From the NCBI GenBank assembly GCA_964020155.1, contig OZ026570.1, positions 2,119,721 through 2,183,720 of the forward strand: 64,000 nucleotides of DNA, given 5' to 3'. The translations under genes and the position numbers were made by a program. Positions 12,078 through 36,235 of this stretch are shown here, piece by piece. Every line of letters begins with the position of its first letter. Within the stretch, counting starts at the first letter, position 1. The DNA comes from Chondrilla cf. caribensis (lineage: Eukaryota; Porifera; Demospongiae; Chondrillida; Chondrillidae). The notes beneath the pieces were generated by a model that did no database searches, had not been told where the DNA came from, and was given only the letters and a program-made list of their open reading frames with translations.

Positions 12078-13619
12078 TATTACTTGTACTTGTATTACCA
12101 CTGCCAACTTTGGCAATGTGGCCCCCAATTCAAGGGGGTGAGCCAGCAGGAGACATCAGGAAAAGGGACCCCATTGGCAGTGGGGACACATGCCGCAACA
12201 ACCCAAACACATGCCCCACCTCATGCAGAAGGGTACTCATCTGTGGGCATGCAAGACCCACGAGTTGAGAGAGATGGGGTACAACCCTGAGTGATGGCAC
12301 CATAATGTCCATCCAGGGCTCCAGGCTGCAGCAATCCCCACCCCTACACTTGGTAGCTTTCAGGTTGTCAGTATACCTACATTGCATAACCAGCAAGGTT
12401 GAGAATGTACTAGCACCTATAAAAATAGCCACACAAGTTAGTTTACTCTCCCCAGTGACTTTGGTTCACAACTATCATGAAATTTGTAAACCAGTCAGAA
12501 GCTGATATTTTCAACCATTCAGGTGGCATACCTGCTAGTTACAGGTCCGTCACCTTTCTGGCCTACTCATTCAATCAGTCTCCATATCAACTGGGACTGG
12601 CGAGTGACTACTAAATTACTTGGCAGAATACTGTACAGGTAGAAAGGTATAAACCTGTGCCTGTCACATAATAAGACTGATTTGATCAGTGGTCTGGTCA
12701 TCAGGAGGAAGTATATTACTCAATAACAGCTGTGGCCTGTGGTATACACAAATGCATGTGCATGTAAGGCTTTTCAACATGTGCCTATATAATCTTAATG
12801 TCCTACATGCAGTCATTATAAATATACGTATATCTGGTTGTGCATATCTGCATACATGCTTGTACATGTGTATATTATATGCATGTATGACACATGTATC
12901 CAGACATGTATATACATACATGAAGTACTCACACACATACACATGTACAGTACACACATATACGTACAACGCACTAACACACACACACATTACCACATGG
13001 GTACTCATACACATGTACATGTATGTGCACATGCACATACACATGCCTACATACACACACACGCACACAAACATTAACTATGTATGTAGTTACCATGCAA
13101 CTATTATATAGCATAATATATTTATACAGTACTAGTAGACTGTATCTTTGACTAACATTCTGAATTGTAGATTGTGGCTTGCTAATTTTGTGGTATCCAT
13201 ACTCAAACTCACAACATACATGTACGTACGTATGCCACAAGGTTGTAGTACTTTACCTTAAGGATGCAGAAGCTTGTATCAGCTTGTAATAGTGATACCT
13301 GTATACTACCCAGGTGTGCTGCAGCAGATATGAAGTGCTGACTAATTATGTACCTCAGGTTTAGCTCTCGGTTGCACATTATCTCTTGTGGCACAGCTGG
13401 GCAGGATACAACTGACATGTTTCCCAAAGTCCACAATTTATACAGAGTATATACAAATAGTTCATACAATAATACATAAATTACACATCAGTACTGATGT
13501 GCGCACAATTTTTTCTCTGAGTGTTCAGCGACTGAGGATACAAGTAATGTTCTACGTATACTACAGGAGATGGCTATAAGGTTGCAGAGGCTTGTATAAA
13601 CATAATTGCTACAACTATG

Positions 13620-13621
<2 letters not shown>

Positions 13622-13687
<66 letters not shown>
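13622..13687. repeat. (CA)n microsatellite
   Basis: About 33 CA units. It pairs in inverse orientation with the (GT)n tract 120 bp downstream. Confidence 0.95.
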
Positions 13688-13688
<1 letters not shown>

Positions 13689-13804
13689 TAATGTGCATGC
13701 CAACACACATGGGGACACACACTTCATATATAATTCTGGTTAACCCTTTCTATCGTCTCAATAGGGACAAACATTGAACATGGTGACTACTGCTGTTGCC
13801 TCAG

Positions 13805-15639
<1,835 letters not shown>

Positions 15640-16161
15640 ATGGCGGCTATTGCGGAACCTATAGCGCTAAATTCAGGACAATATTTGTGTAGATTGTGGC
15701 AAACCAAAGATCGCGAGGTCGTCTCTAGCATGATCAAGTCAGTTTTAGAAAGTTATGGACTGTGTTATGAACCCAATGCAGCTGACGAAGATGCTATTTT
15801 AGTGGAGAAGTATTATTTTGAAGGAGACCGAGGAGAGTTTTGGGTGGTGGAAGACATGGAAGGAAGGATTGTAGGATCTTCGGCATTTTACGAGAGTCAC
15901 AGGGGAGGAAAATGCGTTGAAATACGTAAAATGTATCTGCTACCGGAAGTTAGAGGGAAAGGCTTAGGAAAGGCTTTGCTGCTGTTAATGGAGAAGAGGA
16001 TTAAAAAGAAAGGTTATGAAGTTATCTATCTCGAAACAGCCTCTGTGTTGAAGGAGGCTTGCGTGATGTACCAAAAGTTTGGATATAAACCAGCAGAAGG
16101 TGTGGAAACACCTCGATGTGACATGCTTATGTACAAGCCCACATCTGAAGTTGAAGGTTAA
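15640..16161 (+). CDS. GNAT-family N-acetyltransferase, intronless
   Basis: A 173-residue GCN5-related acetyltransferase in a single exon. The acetyl-CoA binding motif A is intact: 'VEIRKMYLLPEVRGKGLGKA', with the R-G-K-G-L-G loop, followed by 'LLLLMEKRIKKKGYEVIYLE' and the motif-B-like 'ACVMYQKFGYKP'. 'GEFWVVEDMEGRIVGSSAFY' forms the preceding strand pair. The acceptor substrate cannot be told from sequence. The stop follows a short acidic tail. Absence of introns is unusual beside its intron-rich neighbours and could mean retroposition or old transfer from a microbe, although small single-exon GNATs occur in invertebrates. The start codon is the first in frame after a more GC-rich leader. 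The domain call is firm. Confidence 0.93.
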   Translation: MAAIAEPIALNSGQYLCRLWQTKDREVVSSMIKSVLESYGLCYEPNAADEDAILVEKYYFEGDRGEFWVVEDMEGRIVGSSAFYESHRGGKCVEIRKMYLLPEVRGKGLGKALLLLMEKRIKKKGYEVIYLETASVLKEACVMYQKFGYKPAEGVETPRCDMLMYKPTSEVEG

Positions 16162-16232
16162 CATGTCATCTTTCAGCCATGCAGATTGTATATGATATAC
16201 ACATGTATATTTATAAATTTATTTGTTTTTCT

Positions 16233-16236
<4 letters not shown>

Positions 16237-16290
<54 letters not shown>
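16237..16290. repeat. (GT)n microsatellite
   Basis: About 27 GT units, then interrupted GT/GC-rich sequence to about 16345. Confidence 0.95.
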
Positions 16291-16291
<1 letters not shown>

Positions 16292-17331
16292 ATGTGTGTA
16301 TGTGTGTATGTGCGTGTGCTTGTGTGCGCACGCGTGTGTGTAATGTATGTGTTTCTGTAATTAGTTAAATGTTTGCATTTTTATATTATATTATCATCTT
16401 TGATTGAGAGAAATGTATTATTTTGCGATATTGTGGTGAAACTGTTACTTATTGATGTACCACTGGTATTGAATATGTACCCATATGGATGAATGCTTAT
16501 TCGTATGTTGCATGTTAATAGGTTTATGGTACCGTTTGCTAGGTGTATTGTCATGTAAAGCTAATATAATATACACCGTGAATTCCTGTTAATCCTAAAT
16601 ATGTATGCTTACTTCCTTTCGTCGGTGAATACCACTTGAAGTACGTATTCAGCCTCTATTTTATGTGATGTTCTGGTGTGATTTATTTCTCATTCGGCTC
16701 ATCTGCTCTCCAATCTCTTGTAGTCATAGTTACAGGCTGAGTTTGAAATGTATTAACCCTACTATAACGCAAGGATTCTCTGTTTGTTTGTTCGCAAACT
16801 CCTCCTTCAGTTCGCACGCGATCGACGTCAAACTCTCCAGTCCTCCTCAGCGGCACCCGTGGAGTGTCCTAAGGGGGTGGCGTTTCGTTTTAGGCCTTTC
16901 TTCCAGTATTCGAACGAAACCGTACTATCCGCCGTACTTGAAAGGCGCCATTTTCAGGACACGTTTACGGACGAATACGCTCGTAGGAAAAAGTGAGTTC
17001 TGTAGCTGACTCTTATTTCACTTTTAATATTTGCAAAGACCCATTTTACATGTAGAGACATGCAGTCAACTCCACTTATTACAAATCTACTTAATATGTT
17101 TGCACATATTTTATCACCTTTAGAGAGGACACGCATGCAGGTATTTGAATTCCATACCATGATCCATTCCGTGTGTACCTTTCCTAAAGGTGGTATAATT
17201 AATATAATTATACATATACATTTGCTGACCTTTTGATAGTCAATTAAGTGGATCTCAGGGATACACTGGACATGTATACCTAGCTGACTGTCTCTTTGAT
17301 GTTGCCACAAATCTGAACACATGAATATCTA

Positions 17332-17337
<6 letters not shown>

Positions 17338-17398
<61 letters not shown>
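17338..17398. repeat. (TA)n microsatellite
   Basis: About 30 TA units, almost uninterrupted. Confidence 0.95.
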
Positions 17399-17400
<2 letters not shown>

Positions 17401-17876
17401 GTGCATACAGTGTAAAGACAGGAAAAGCTCATAATATCATTGTAGTGTACGTATATTATACACAATAGCTGGTCTTATGTATGTATACGTATATGCATGT
17501 GGAGAAATATACTTGTTTTTTCACTCAAATCTCATTCATGTGAAACTGATTGACCTTTAAATTGGTTTGTTAATAATATTACTTTATCCTTCAACTTTCC
17601 TTGTTATGTGCACCCTCAATTACCCCCTCACCATTGTTAGCTTCTGAATATGTTGCCTTTGTATAGTTCAGTTATGAGGCACTGTTATGGTTGACAGGTG
17701 ACAATTAGTTATGAATAAGGAAATACGTGATCGACTCACCCTTATGACGGAAATTCATACATTCATGTACATATACGTATATTATGCATATATTCTATAC
17801 ATATATTATGTGGTAGCAAATAGCGTGATTCAGAGTACACGTGCACAATTTAAACCTTTGGATCTCTGTGATCGAG

Positions 17877-20800
17877 ATGGATTTTCTTCTCACTTTGTTC
17901 TGGTTGTCTGTCATTGTTCCAAGGAGTGCTACAGCAAAAAAGGACAAGGAATTGACCTTCGCATTAATGATTACTCAGAGCGGATCGATAGGAGACTGGT
18001 CACATTTTATTCCTGCCATAGATCTAGCCTTGGAAAAGATTAACCAAGATGATGCAATACTACCTGAGTATTCAATCAGATACCATGATGAATTTGAAGA
18101 TACAGATACACAAGTGAGATAAGCATATACATATATATTTGTCAATATATGTGTAGTTGACCCCATGCCACTTACAGACCACTTTTGTGGCTGGAATATT
18201 CCCTGAAAACACGATCATAGTATGTTGTCAATTCTGAGGTACTACTCTACCACCTTCTGGAAATGTGCCTTTATTATTTGGAGTTTGCATTTTAAAGTAA
18301 TTATACGTAGTTATTATTATCTCACAGTATATCTGATGTATGCATGTATTATTCTTGGGCAGTTTCTTCTCTTTAACTTTAGTGTGACGCCACAATTGCG
18401 TTGAACTTATTTTTTGAGCATTTCATTTCTTGTGAGCATAATGACAGTGACATTTTCATCATTGGTGATACCTGCTCTGTGGCCACTCAGCCAGTTGCTG
18501 CAATTTCTTCTTCCTGGAACATTTTACATGTACGTAAGTAGGTTCCACAACTCATGTAGCCTACATAGTCGTTGTTGTGTTAAATGTTATGGGTCAGTCT
18601 AACAAACATACTGTTAGTGAGAGCTTTGTTGTGTTATGCAAATTAGTCGTGTACAATGTCACTACATTCATCCATTTGTTATTTGTTTTTTATTACCCTT
18701 ATTATCTCCCTGAGGTTGTTTCTGGTGGAATGCTTTCAGGTGGTGATTGTAAATATGTGCAAAATGCTATTATCATAATGATAAAGCTGATTTAATGCGT
18801 GTGACTGCAAGTCACTCCTACTTCATTAGACGAGTAGTCATCCATTACACTTAATGTGGAGCCTTGGACTGCCTTTTGCATTTTAGGTACAAAGTACAAG
18901 TACAAAATTGAACCCACCAAGTGAAGGTTGTAGGATATAAAGCGGGAATGGGTTTTTGCTCTACTCATTTAGTCAGCTCCTGTGATTAATTGAATTTGCT
19001 CCTTATAATTGGGGGTATCTGCTCCTGGCCACTCAATAAAGTGCCACTCTCTCTTCTTTCCTGACTACCCCACATGTGGGTTCGCATTGCAGTGCAGCTA
19101 CAGACATACATACGTACGTAATATGTACATAACTCTGTGATCTTGCACTCATTTTGTTTCTCACAAGTTGAACACACTGTTGAGTTTTATCTGTTCAGTT
19201 TAACTGGTATATAGTGGGAAATGAAGACTTAACTAGCTTCTTCTGCCAAACCTTTTAATCCGCCACAATCTCCCAGTACAAATATAATGTACAAGCACCA
19301 ATGAATATCCAATTAATCTGCCTAATTCATTACTCCACCAAATTCTTTGAAAATGAATTGCGGCAGATTAACGAGTATTCACTGTATTATATTTTGATGT
19401 CTATCAATAAGGTTTTTGTGCTGTTTGTGCACACATAATGCTTGCAAAGTGTACATGTTCGTTTACATTGGTTATTTGATTTATACTTTGTAACTGTAGA
19501 TTTCTCCTTTTGCATCGTCACCACTTTTGTCATCGAACACAACTTACAAGGCATTTACAAGGCTTATTCCACCAGACGATGAGATTGCACCTGGGATTGT
19601 AGATCTCATGGTTGCACTGGGTTGGAGACACTTGGCTATCATAACTGAGGAGCATGAGTTATTCACTCTGGTAGGTATCTATGTGTGTATACGTATATAC
19701 GTACGTACATATGTCTTACATGACTCACATATTCATATTTGTAACATTTTTGAGGAAGTATTCTTGACACTAAGTCAACTTTATGAATACAATATGTATA
19801 TGTAATAGTAATATCCTGCCTAGGTGTGCTATAGCAGATATAAGTGCTAATTGATTACCGAGGGCGAAACCCGAGGTAATCTGTCAGCACTTTATATCCT
19901 CCCCTCAATCAGGATACAAGTATGAATATAACATAACAAAACAGTTACATAATTCAAAAGTTGCACATACGTACCATGAATCTTGGGTCAAGAAATGTAC
20001 ATACATTTTTACAATATTTCAGACTCGAGAAGCTGTAGAAGAAAGAATTCAGGTGATTAGCAGTTTATCGGTGATAAAAGGTGTGAGCTTTCCACAGGAT
20101 AGTAGTCCAGTCCAGGCCGTGAATAGATTGCTGGTGAGTTGTCTCACCCAATGATGCAAAATACTAAGCCATGTATATGTGTATGTACACAGGTTCATAC
20201 CTGTAGTGGATGTTAATGATAATAAATATTATGTTAATTGTATGTAATTGTTGAAATTAATGTGTCGGTCTATTTTGTTAGGCATCCAGTGGTCGTGTAG
20301 TGTTTTTGAATACTTATGCTGCTACTGGAATTGAGGTTCTCTGTCAGGTTAGTAATATGTGTGAAACATTTTACAGTACTCACATGCATACATATGTATG
20401 TACAGTAGGTGTTATGCATGCGCATAAATACATTTATGTATATAGAGTATTCCTTAACCGCACAGAATTGTATTTTCAGGTGTACCGCACAGCCAAGTCA
20501 AGGATACACGAATATGCATGGATCACGTTTGCATGGTATCCTCAGGAAGTGTGGAATGAGCCGTTTGTCCAGGGGAGAGCATACAATGCATACAATGACT
20601 GCAGCCCGGATGAGTTGAAGGAAATGTTCAATAGAGCCATTCTTATAACAGCATATCCTCACTTTGACATAAACAATGCAGATCTCATCATTGGAAATAT
20701 TGTTAGTTGTACTAATGTCACTGAAACATTCTGCTTGCATTTATACTAAATGAATGTGTAAGTATGCCCAACCTGATATAACCGTAGGCCTATGTATCAT

Positions 20801-23800
20801 TTTGCCATTAGGCTATAGAAGATGTGTACACATACGTATTCATGTACTGCAGTCAGACCTTTAAATGACATTTCTCTTGGTTCATCACTTTCCAGATCGA
20901 ATCCCTGCTATAATAACCAGATTTCTATTGTGACCAGTATAGTTAATGGTTACAGAGCAGTTTCTTTGTATAGGAATACATGAGATTTTGTGACCACGAG
21001 CTGTGCAGCATAAGGAGGCTGTTGTTATAAAAAGTGCCGTTTCGAAAAATCTAACTGTACATGTATTGAATAGCATATGCCAAATTGTTTCCAGTGGTAT
21101 AGTAGTGTTTCTGTTCCTCATATTTACCATAATAAGTGTTGATGCCTCCTTTCATAGACAAAGAAGCAATATGTGCAGGAGTACTATGATAAGTGTAGGG
21201 ACTATTCTGCTAAAGTTGGGAAGGATGTTTGCAAAAATCAATCTGAAGGAGCTGTCAACAGTAATGTAGTAGATGCTACGAATGGCTATGATGCTATGTG
21301 GCTAGCAGCAAGAGCTATCCATGGAACAAATTTTGAAAATATATCACGTTTTAGAGATTATGAAATAGATCAAAGATCCATCTTTACTTCGAGTCTGTAT
21401 AATTACTCCGTAAATGACAAGTTTAATGGAGCTTCAGTAAGTCACTTTTTATATGATTTTATTCTACTAGTAGATCAAAATACCCTGTCAATTCTATGTA
21501 TGTTTTTTTCTCCTTATAAATTGAATCAGTTTAGGTAGTGAAGGATTCTTCTCCAACCATGCAGTATGTGTACATGCCTTTGGAGTATGTGGGTACTTAT
21601 GAGTGGGCAGTTGCACCATGAGTGAAATTATTAGTGTTGGTGAAGAGTATATGACATTATTATATGTCGTGTTATCTTACTATGTTGCTACAATCATACT
21701 GTTCAGCCGGTCTGCATTCATGACAGATGCTCTCTTCCGTGCATGTAGGGTTTTGTTGAATTCCATGAAAATGGCGACCGAGTAGCACAGCTATCCTTTT
21801 ATCAATACATTCCAAGTCCCAATCAAAGAGGTGCTCCCTAGTTGTCTGCAGTATTTAATGTGCTTGTTGCTATGCAGTATTGTGTAGGTAGTTGATTTTG
21901 AGCACAATCTGTCTTATGTAGGTGATCTGGAACGGGAGTATATTGGTTCCTATCAAGGGAACAAATTGAATATAAAGTCATTTGATGAATTATTTCCAGG
22001 TATCAACTTGGGCATGTAGTCATAAGGAACTGGCATGGCTTCATATTTTGTACTCTTTTGTACACTTTCGTCCCTGCAGATTACAAGCCTGTGACCCACA
22101 CTGTAGATACAGTGCACATTGCCCTCTTTGCATGCTACAGTGTGTTGGCAATTCTTGGAATCCTGTTTGCAGTTGTATGCATGGTCTTCATTATTGTGTT
22201 CAGGGAAAAGATGTAAGTGAGCAACCCGCAATGAGCAGATAAGGAGCTCCTTATTGCTATACTGAGTCTCCCTCTTTACTGTACATGTACGTATGTATAC
22301 ACATCTCTCCATCTGTGCATGCAGGATTGTCAAGTTGTCCAGCCCGCCACTATCAGCAGTCAGCATTGTGGGAATCATGCTCTTCTTCTCCTTAGTGGTG
22401 TTCTTGGGCATCGATGAAGGTGTCACAAGTCTTGAAGTCAAAAGTGCATTTTGTATTCTTAACTTGTGGACTGGAGTGATAGCTTTCACTCTGGTGTATG
22501 GTGCCGTGCTATCCAAGGCATTTAGAGTCTACTACATCTTTAAAAATATTAAAGTTTCAAAGCAGAAGCAAACTAAAGTAAGTATGAAATGAATTTGGGC
22601 TGTCAACATACAATGGACTTATATACGTACATGATATGCAAGGTACATACCCATCACTACATTGTATATGTGAAGTACATACGAATATACTACATGCATA
22701 AATCCAAAATGGTGGTATGATTGATAGTAGGCATATATGTTGGGTGTTGTTAAATTCACATTTTTATTTTTGTGAATCTTGCATCATTTGCGAAATTCAT
22801 GAAAATTCAGTCCCACAAAAATCACGGAGAGTATGTTATTACGTTACATGAGTATACATAAATGCTTGTTATCACACATATAATATAATATTATTATACG
22901 TAACAAATACAGTATCAATGATTGAGTTCATAATTCGCCCTTTCAGACTGTCCAAGATTGGCACATGTTCCTACTGATTGGAGTCCTCCTTGCCATTGAC
23001 ATTCTCTTCTTGACTGTGGTCACAGCTGTGGACCAGTCCAGACTGAGAGCTGTAGTGGATGAAACAGAGTCAACAGTAAGTTTTTACAATGGTTATTATG
23101 TACGGAAATTTACCGTATGGACGGAAAGTTTCACGGGACAGAACTTTCCCAAATCGCTCCATTTCGCGAAATTAGTTTCACATTTTTAACACCCGTCGTG
23201 TTAATTGATTGTCAGACGATTATGTCATGGAGTGTTCACAAATAAAACTTGTGTGAATACCAGTTTCTTCACAAAACTTCCCTGCTATACAGTATTTCCA
23301 GAGTGTTTGGATTCATCCTCCTCTAACTCTTCCATTTCTTTGTTCATTCATTCTATACATACATCTAACTATAAATACATATAATTCCACCACATGGTAT
23401 TATGTATCTACATAATATTTATGTTTTGCAGAATTGTTTTTGATGCTTTTTTTCAAGTTCTTCCTGTCCTAGGAAATTTCTTGGACAGTTTATGAAAGTT
23501 TCTGTATTGTTTGGTGTTAACTGTCACAATTATTCAACTTCACAACATTTCAACCACCGTGGGTTTGATCAGCCAGAAGTAATCCAAAGATAGGAAAGAA
23601 TTGTTATTGACTATAAACAATGGTTAGCCCATTCCTCGGAAAAAAATGAACAATTGAATATTTGTGAGAAAGTATTGTGAAATCAATGCTGAACAATATA
23701 GACATGTTTGAAATAGTCCAACTTACAATGAACATTTCTAACAACTTACTTTTTCTGTTACACCCAACAGGATGGGAGTCTTCCCATTCTGTATTCTGAG

Positions 23801-24856
23801 TGTGTGTCCTCAGCAAGCGAGACATGGCTGCCAATCCTTGCTGCTTACAAGCTGACAGAGGTGGTGCTTAGCATAATTTTCTCTTTCGAAGTGCGCAAGA
23901 TCCGAGTTAAAGGACTCATTGACTCAAGAATGATTACATTCTCAGCCTACATTGTTGTCCTAGCTGCTATCATCGTACCTGTGGTGGTGTTCCTGTCCAG
24001 TCTACCCAATGTTAGATATGGAATACTTGGTGCTGTCCTCTTGGTGGCTTCGGCTATCCTGCTTTGTCTCAACTTTATTCCAAAGGTTTGGTCTTACTAC
24101 ATGTAGCGTGGTAGTACTGTATTATTATACAGATACACACACTTCATTCCAGATGATCAGTCTCCTTAAGGATCCCAGTGGAGAGGTCAATTTGAATCTT
24201 GCCAGCGTGACCCAGTCAATGACTAAAGACATTTTGAGAGCCCCCACTGGTGGTAAATCTGGTGGAGCTGTGGTCAACCTCACTGTACCAGAAAATACGC
24301 CAAACAACATGACACCTGTGAGTACATCACTAAGAAACATATACACATATACACATGTATATACTATAGGTGTATGTGTCTGTATGTCCTGATATGTAAT
24401 ACATGTCAGTATAAACACTTTTCCAAGCACTATAATAACAACGCTATCTGATTTAATTCTTACAAATCTGATTCAAGAGTTTGGGTACTTTCAGCTGTTC
24501 CTTGCCCATTGTGTACCAATACACACCTGAAAATGAACTAAAAAAATCACAACGGTTAAATCATATTTTCCAGAGATTATGTTATATTGTACAGGATTTT
24601 TGCGTGCATACAGTGGATATACTGTCCCATGCTAATGGCAATTGTAAGTATGTAATGGAAGTAAAATACAAGCATTTCCATCACATATATACGTATGTAT
24701 ATACTGTACGTATACGCAATACATATCACATTTACATGTTCAATTACGTATGTGCAAATATGATATGATGTCTAATTTTGTCCACACTGTTTTCTCGTCA
24801 TTTTATGTATGCAGGTAAGCAATAATTCACCTATGGCAAGTATGACTGAGGTTTGA
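17877..24856 (+). CDS. GABA-B-like class C GPCR, tandem copy A
   Basis: Fifteen exons join in phase into 809 residues: 17877-18113, 18383-18529, 19500-19670, 20023-20133, 20282-20347, 20480-20701, 21158-21436, 21749-21830, 21922-21999, 22080-22212, 22325-22577, 22947-23075, 23771-24085, 24153-24317, 24815-24856. The product starts with a signal peptide ('MDFLLTLFWLSVIV'), then a periplasmic-binding-like Venus flytrap of about 455 residues. Landmarks are 'DWSHFIPAIDLALEKI', 'GDTCSVATQPVAAISS', 'EIAPGIVDLMVALGWRHLAI' and 'GYDAMWLAARAI'. There is no cysteine-rich domain, as in GABA-B receptors. Seven membrane segments occupy about residues 475-740, with 'SAVSIVGIMLFFSLVVFLGI' and 'TLVYGAVLSKAFRVYYIFK'. 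The tail ends in 'SMTEV', a class I PDZ ligand. Ligand unknown. The penultimate-intron donor after 24085 is GTTTGG, the weakest join. Confidence 0.92.
19205..19390. repeat. Degenerate interspersed repeat, copy 2
   Basis: Second copy of the family seen at 14941-15110, in intron 2 of receptor A. The inner arms TAATCCGCCACAATCTCCC and ATTGCGGCAGATTA are inversely related. Confidence 0.5.
19811..19918. repeat. Fold-back element, about 108 bp
   Basis: The left arm ATATCCTGCC...AGATATAAGTGCTAATTGATTACCGAGGG is the imperfect inverse of the right arm, with a three-base turn between 'CGAGGGCG' and 'CCCGAGG'. It lies in intron 3 of receptor A. Parts recur at 13308-13360. Confidence 0.7.
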
Positions 24857-26068
24857 GTGAGGCCCCCTCCAGTCCTAATCGTAGAAGAACAGATCTATTG
24901 TATTCTTGTGTGAATTATTGTATTCAAATGCTTTAAAGTGTGTGATTCAAACATAATTTCTATTTTACCAAACTACAGTACACTGTTAATGTTTACTCTC
25001 CATTTTATATAAATTCTGGCGATTCATACCTCCTAATATGCTTGTTTCACTGATACTAATATGCAACCGTTATTGTTACATACAGACACTAGGAGTTTTG
25101 GTCACTGAGGTACTATTCCAGGGACCCAAACTAAACTTCAGACCTAAACCCATCAATACTTGCATGTAGTTTGTGATTAAACTATCTGTTTATCCCAACA
25201 ACATTGAATTTGGTACACACACACCATAATAGTATCAAATCGAATTGTAAATTTGGACATTCAGATTGCTAAAGCATCTATATTATAGGGAGATTGTCAA
25301 GAATGATCTCTGAACCACATCTGAATTAATTTTGATGTAACATATCATGCATGGTTATAGACTATTTTATCCTCTGTCAACACGAGTACAATGTATGCTA
25401 TTATGGTTGTAATCCTACTCATGTCCCATCTCTTGTACATACGTATGCATGCAGTATACATTCTTATAAGGTTATATCGGTCCATGTCCAAATACGTATA
25501 ATATGGATCCCATGAAGGGAGGGTGGCAGTCAATATTGATCATGAAGTGTGTGTACAATGGTATGTCATAAAAATTGATTCTGATTCATAATCTAATGTC
25601 AATAATAATATTATAAACATGCGTTTCTATTCAGCCTAGTTATTTGTTCATCACCCATGTGGCATCTGAAGACATATTGTGAATATGTGACATCTTATCA
25701 CTGATCTTGCATAATGTCAAGATTTGATTTGCCCTTGATCATTGACATAAGTTTGAATCAGGTGTATAACATAATACTCTCAGGACAATTAAACCGAAAA
25801 TGCAGCATACCAGAATTATACACACTCTTTTTGGTTGAAGGAATTAACCCTTCAATGCCAATTCATTAACCTTATTTCCATCTATGGTTGAATAGGAGAC
25901 CTTAGGAAAGGTTTAATTGGGTGTTGGTGCACTTTAATTGGAGGGTCAACTCTTCAGGAGCAGGAAATGCATCACTATAACAGCTAGCATAAAAGCCTGC
26001 TTCGTTCATGTTTATTTCATTCAGTTTCATAATTCTCTAGTATCCATAATAGAAGTGCTGTGTGATCA
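24857..26068. other. Spacer between the two receptor genes
   Basis: A 1.2 kb AT-rich spacer with no ORF of interest. The last 120 bp before the second receptor contain a TATA-like CATAAAAG near 25988, about 80 bp upstream of its ATG. Confidence 0.5.
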
Positions 26069-35236
<9,168 letters not shown>

Positions 35237-36160
35237 ATTTGTGAGATATAACTGGTAATATTGGCTGATCTTCAACTACCTCTACACCATGCAAGTTCAC
35301 ACATACATCTGAGCTGTATGTTTGACATGTTTAAGACTTACTCAATATTAGCATATTGCACAAGTGTTTATTATGATTAATGATTGAGATATACAGTAAT
35401 AGTGTACAAATTATAATGAGTGATATAAAAACTCCCCCTTGTTCTATATTTCATTGCTGTATTTGCTTTTGATGTTTGGTGTGTATAATAGATACAGATA
35501 AATGCTGTCCTATGCAAATATAATAAATAATAATAAAATACATACAAGTATCTATTTATGCGATACATAGTATACTACATGGCTGGGCATTGAAATCATT
35601 CAAAGCTTTACATTCTCACTACAGTATTATAAATAATATTATAGGGACTGTTTGACTCTCGCTGTGGGAGATTGCACAACTTGTGTTAGTGTATAATTAT
35701 CTGTGCACGGTTAGATTTATTCCGGGATGAGTGGTTACATGCATAATAATTCAGTCAAACTCTTTCGTAAATACCCCCAAGCGGAAAACAGTACTTAAGC
35801 TTGCTAGGCAAGGTGCTTATTACCCAGTGTTTGCTCTTAATTCAAAACACATGCTATCATCATTATGATAAACATCTAGTAAAATATTTATGGTAAGATA
35901 GATTGAGAGTACATTTTAATGAATTAGTGGAAACTAATAACTCATAAGTGAGCTGTTAATAGAGTACATGTCATTGGCTACATACTATAGTAATTCCAGG
36001 CTCTGTACTGCTACAAGATCTTGTAGATTGGATGATACAGAAGTTAGGATTAAAAGGTTTGGCAGATAAAGTGGTGGCAGATTAACAAGACTTCACTGTA
36101 TCTCTGGTAGTCTCTATTTCATGGTTAATAACAGTTTTATTATAATAGTGCACACGCACG

Positions 36161-36235
<75 letters not shown>

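Larger units (their letters stand above)
11528..13605. other. Unresolved region, possible minus-strand exons near 11.9-12.4 kb
   Basis: On the minus strand 11889-11995 there is an acceptor-preceded stretch reading 'SLLVTGGASEKIFKSTIAGN' and ending in 'LIWLSKQ' plus a stop. It could be a last exon. An open stretch at 12130-12432 includes 'STLLHEVGHVFGLL'. The two do not join convincingly and neither matches a family I recognise. From 12.45 to 13.6 kb the DNA is AT/CA-rich with no gene visible. Confidence 0.3.
16162..17876. other. Intergenic region with microsatellites and a CpG-rich block
   Basis: Holds the 3' flank of the acetyltransferase, a (GT)n tract at 16237-16290, a CpG-rich block at about 16770-16995 and a (TA)n tract at 17338-17398. 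The block reads on the plus strand as 'CPKGVAFRFRPFFQYSNETV' and 'ERRHFQDTFTDEYARRK', without start or splice context. It may be a mobile-element piece or an orphan exon. Nothing else is recognisable. Confidence 0.4.

Noticed and set aside
12130..12432. Minus-strand ORF with HEVGHVFGLLRH, resembling a zinc metalloprotease HExxH site
   Set aside because: The third histidine is one residue out of place for the metzincin motif, no catalytic-domain context surrounds it, and the frame does not splice to neighbours convincingly.
12664..13111. Overlapping ORFs on both strands, about 140 codons, rich in Tyr/His/Thr or Val/Cys
   Set aside because: Translation of degenerate CA/TG/TACATG-rich DNA; no domain and no splice context.
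16665..17009. Plus-strand ORF in a CpG-rich block
   Set aside because: Two overlapping frames are open, neither has homology I recognise, so coding status cannot be supported.
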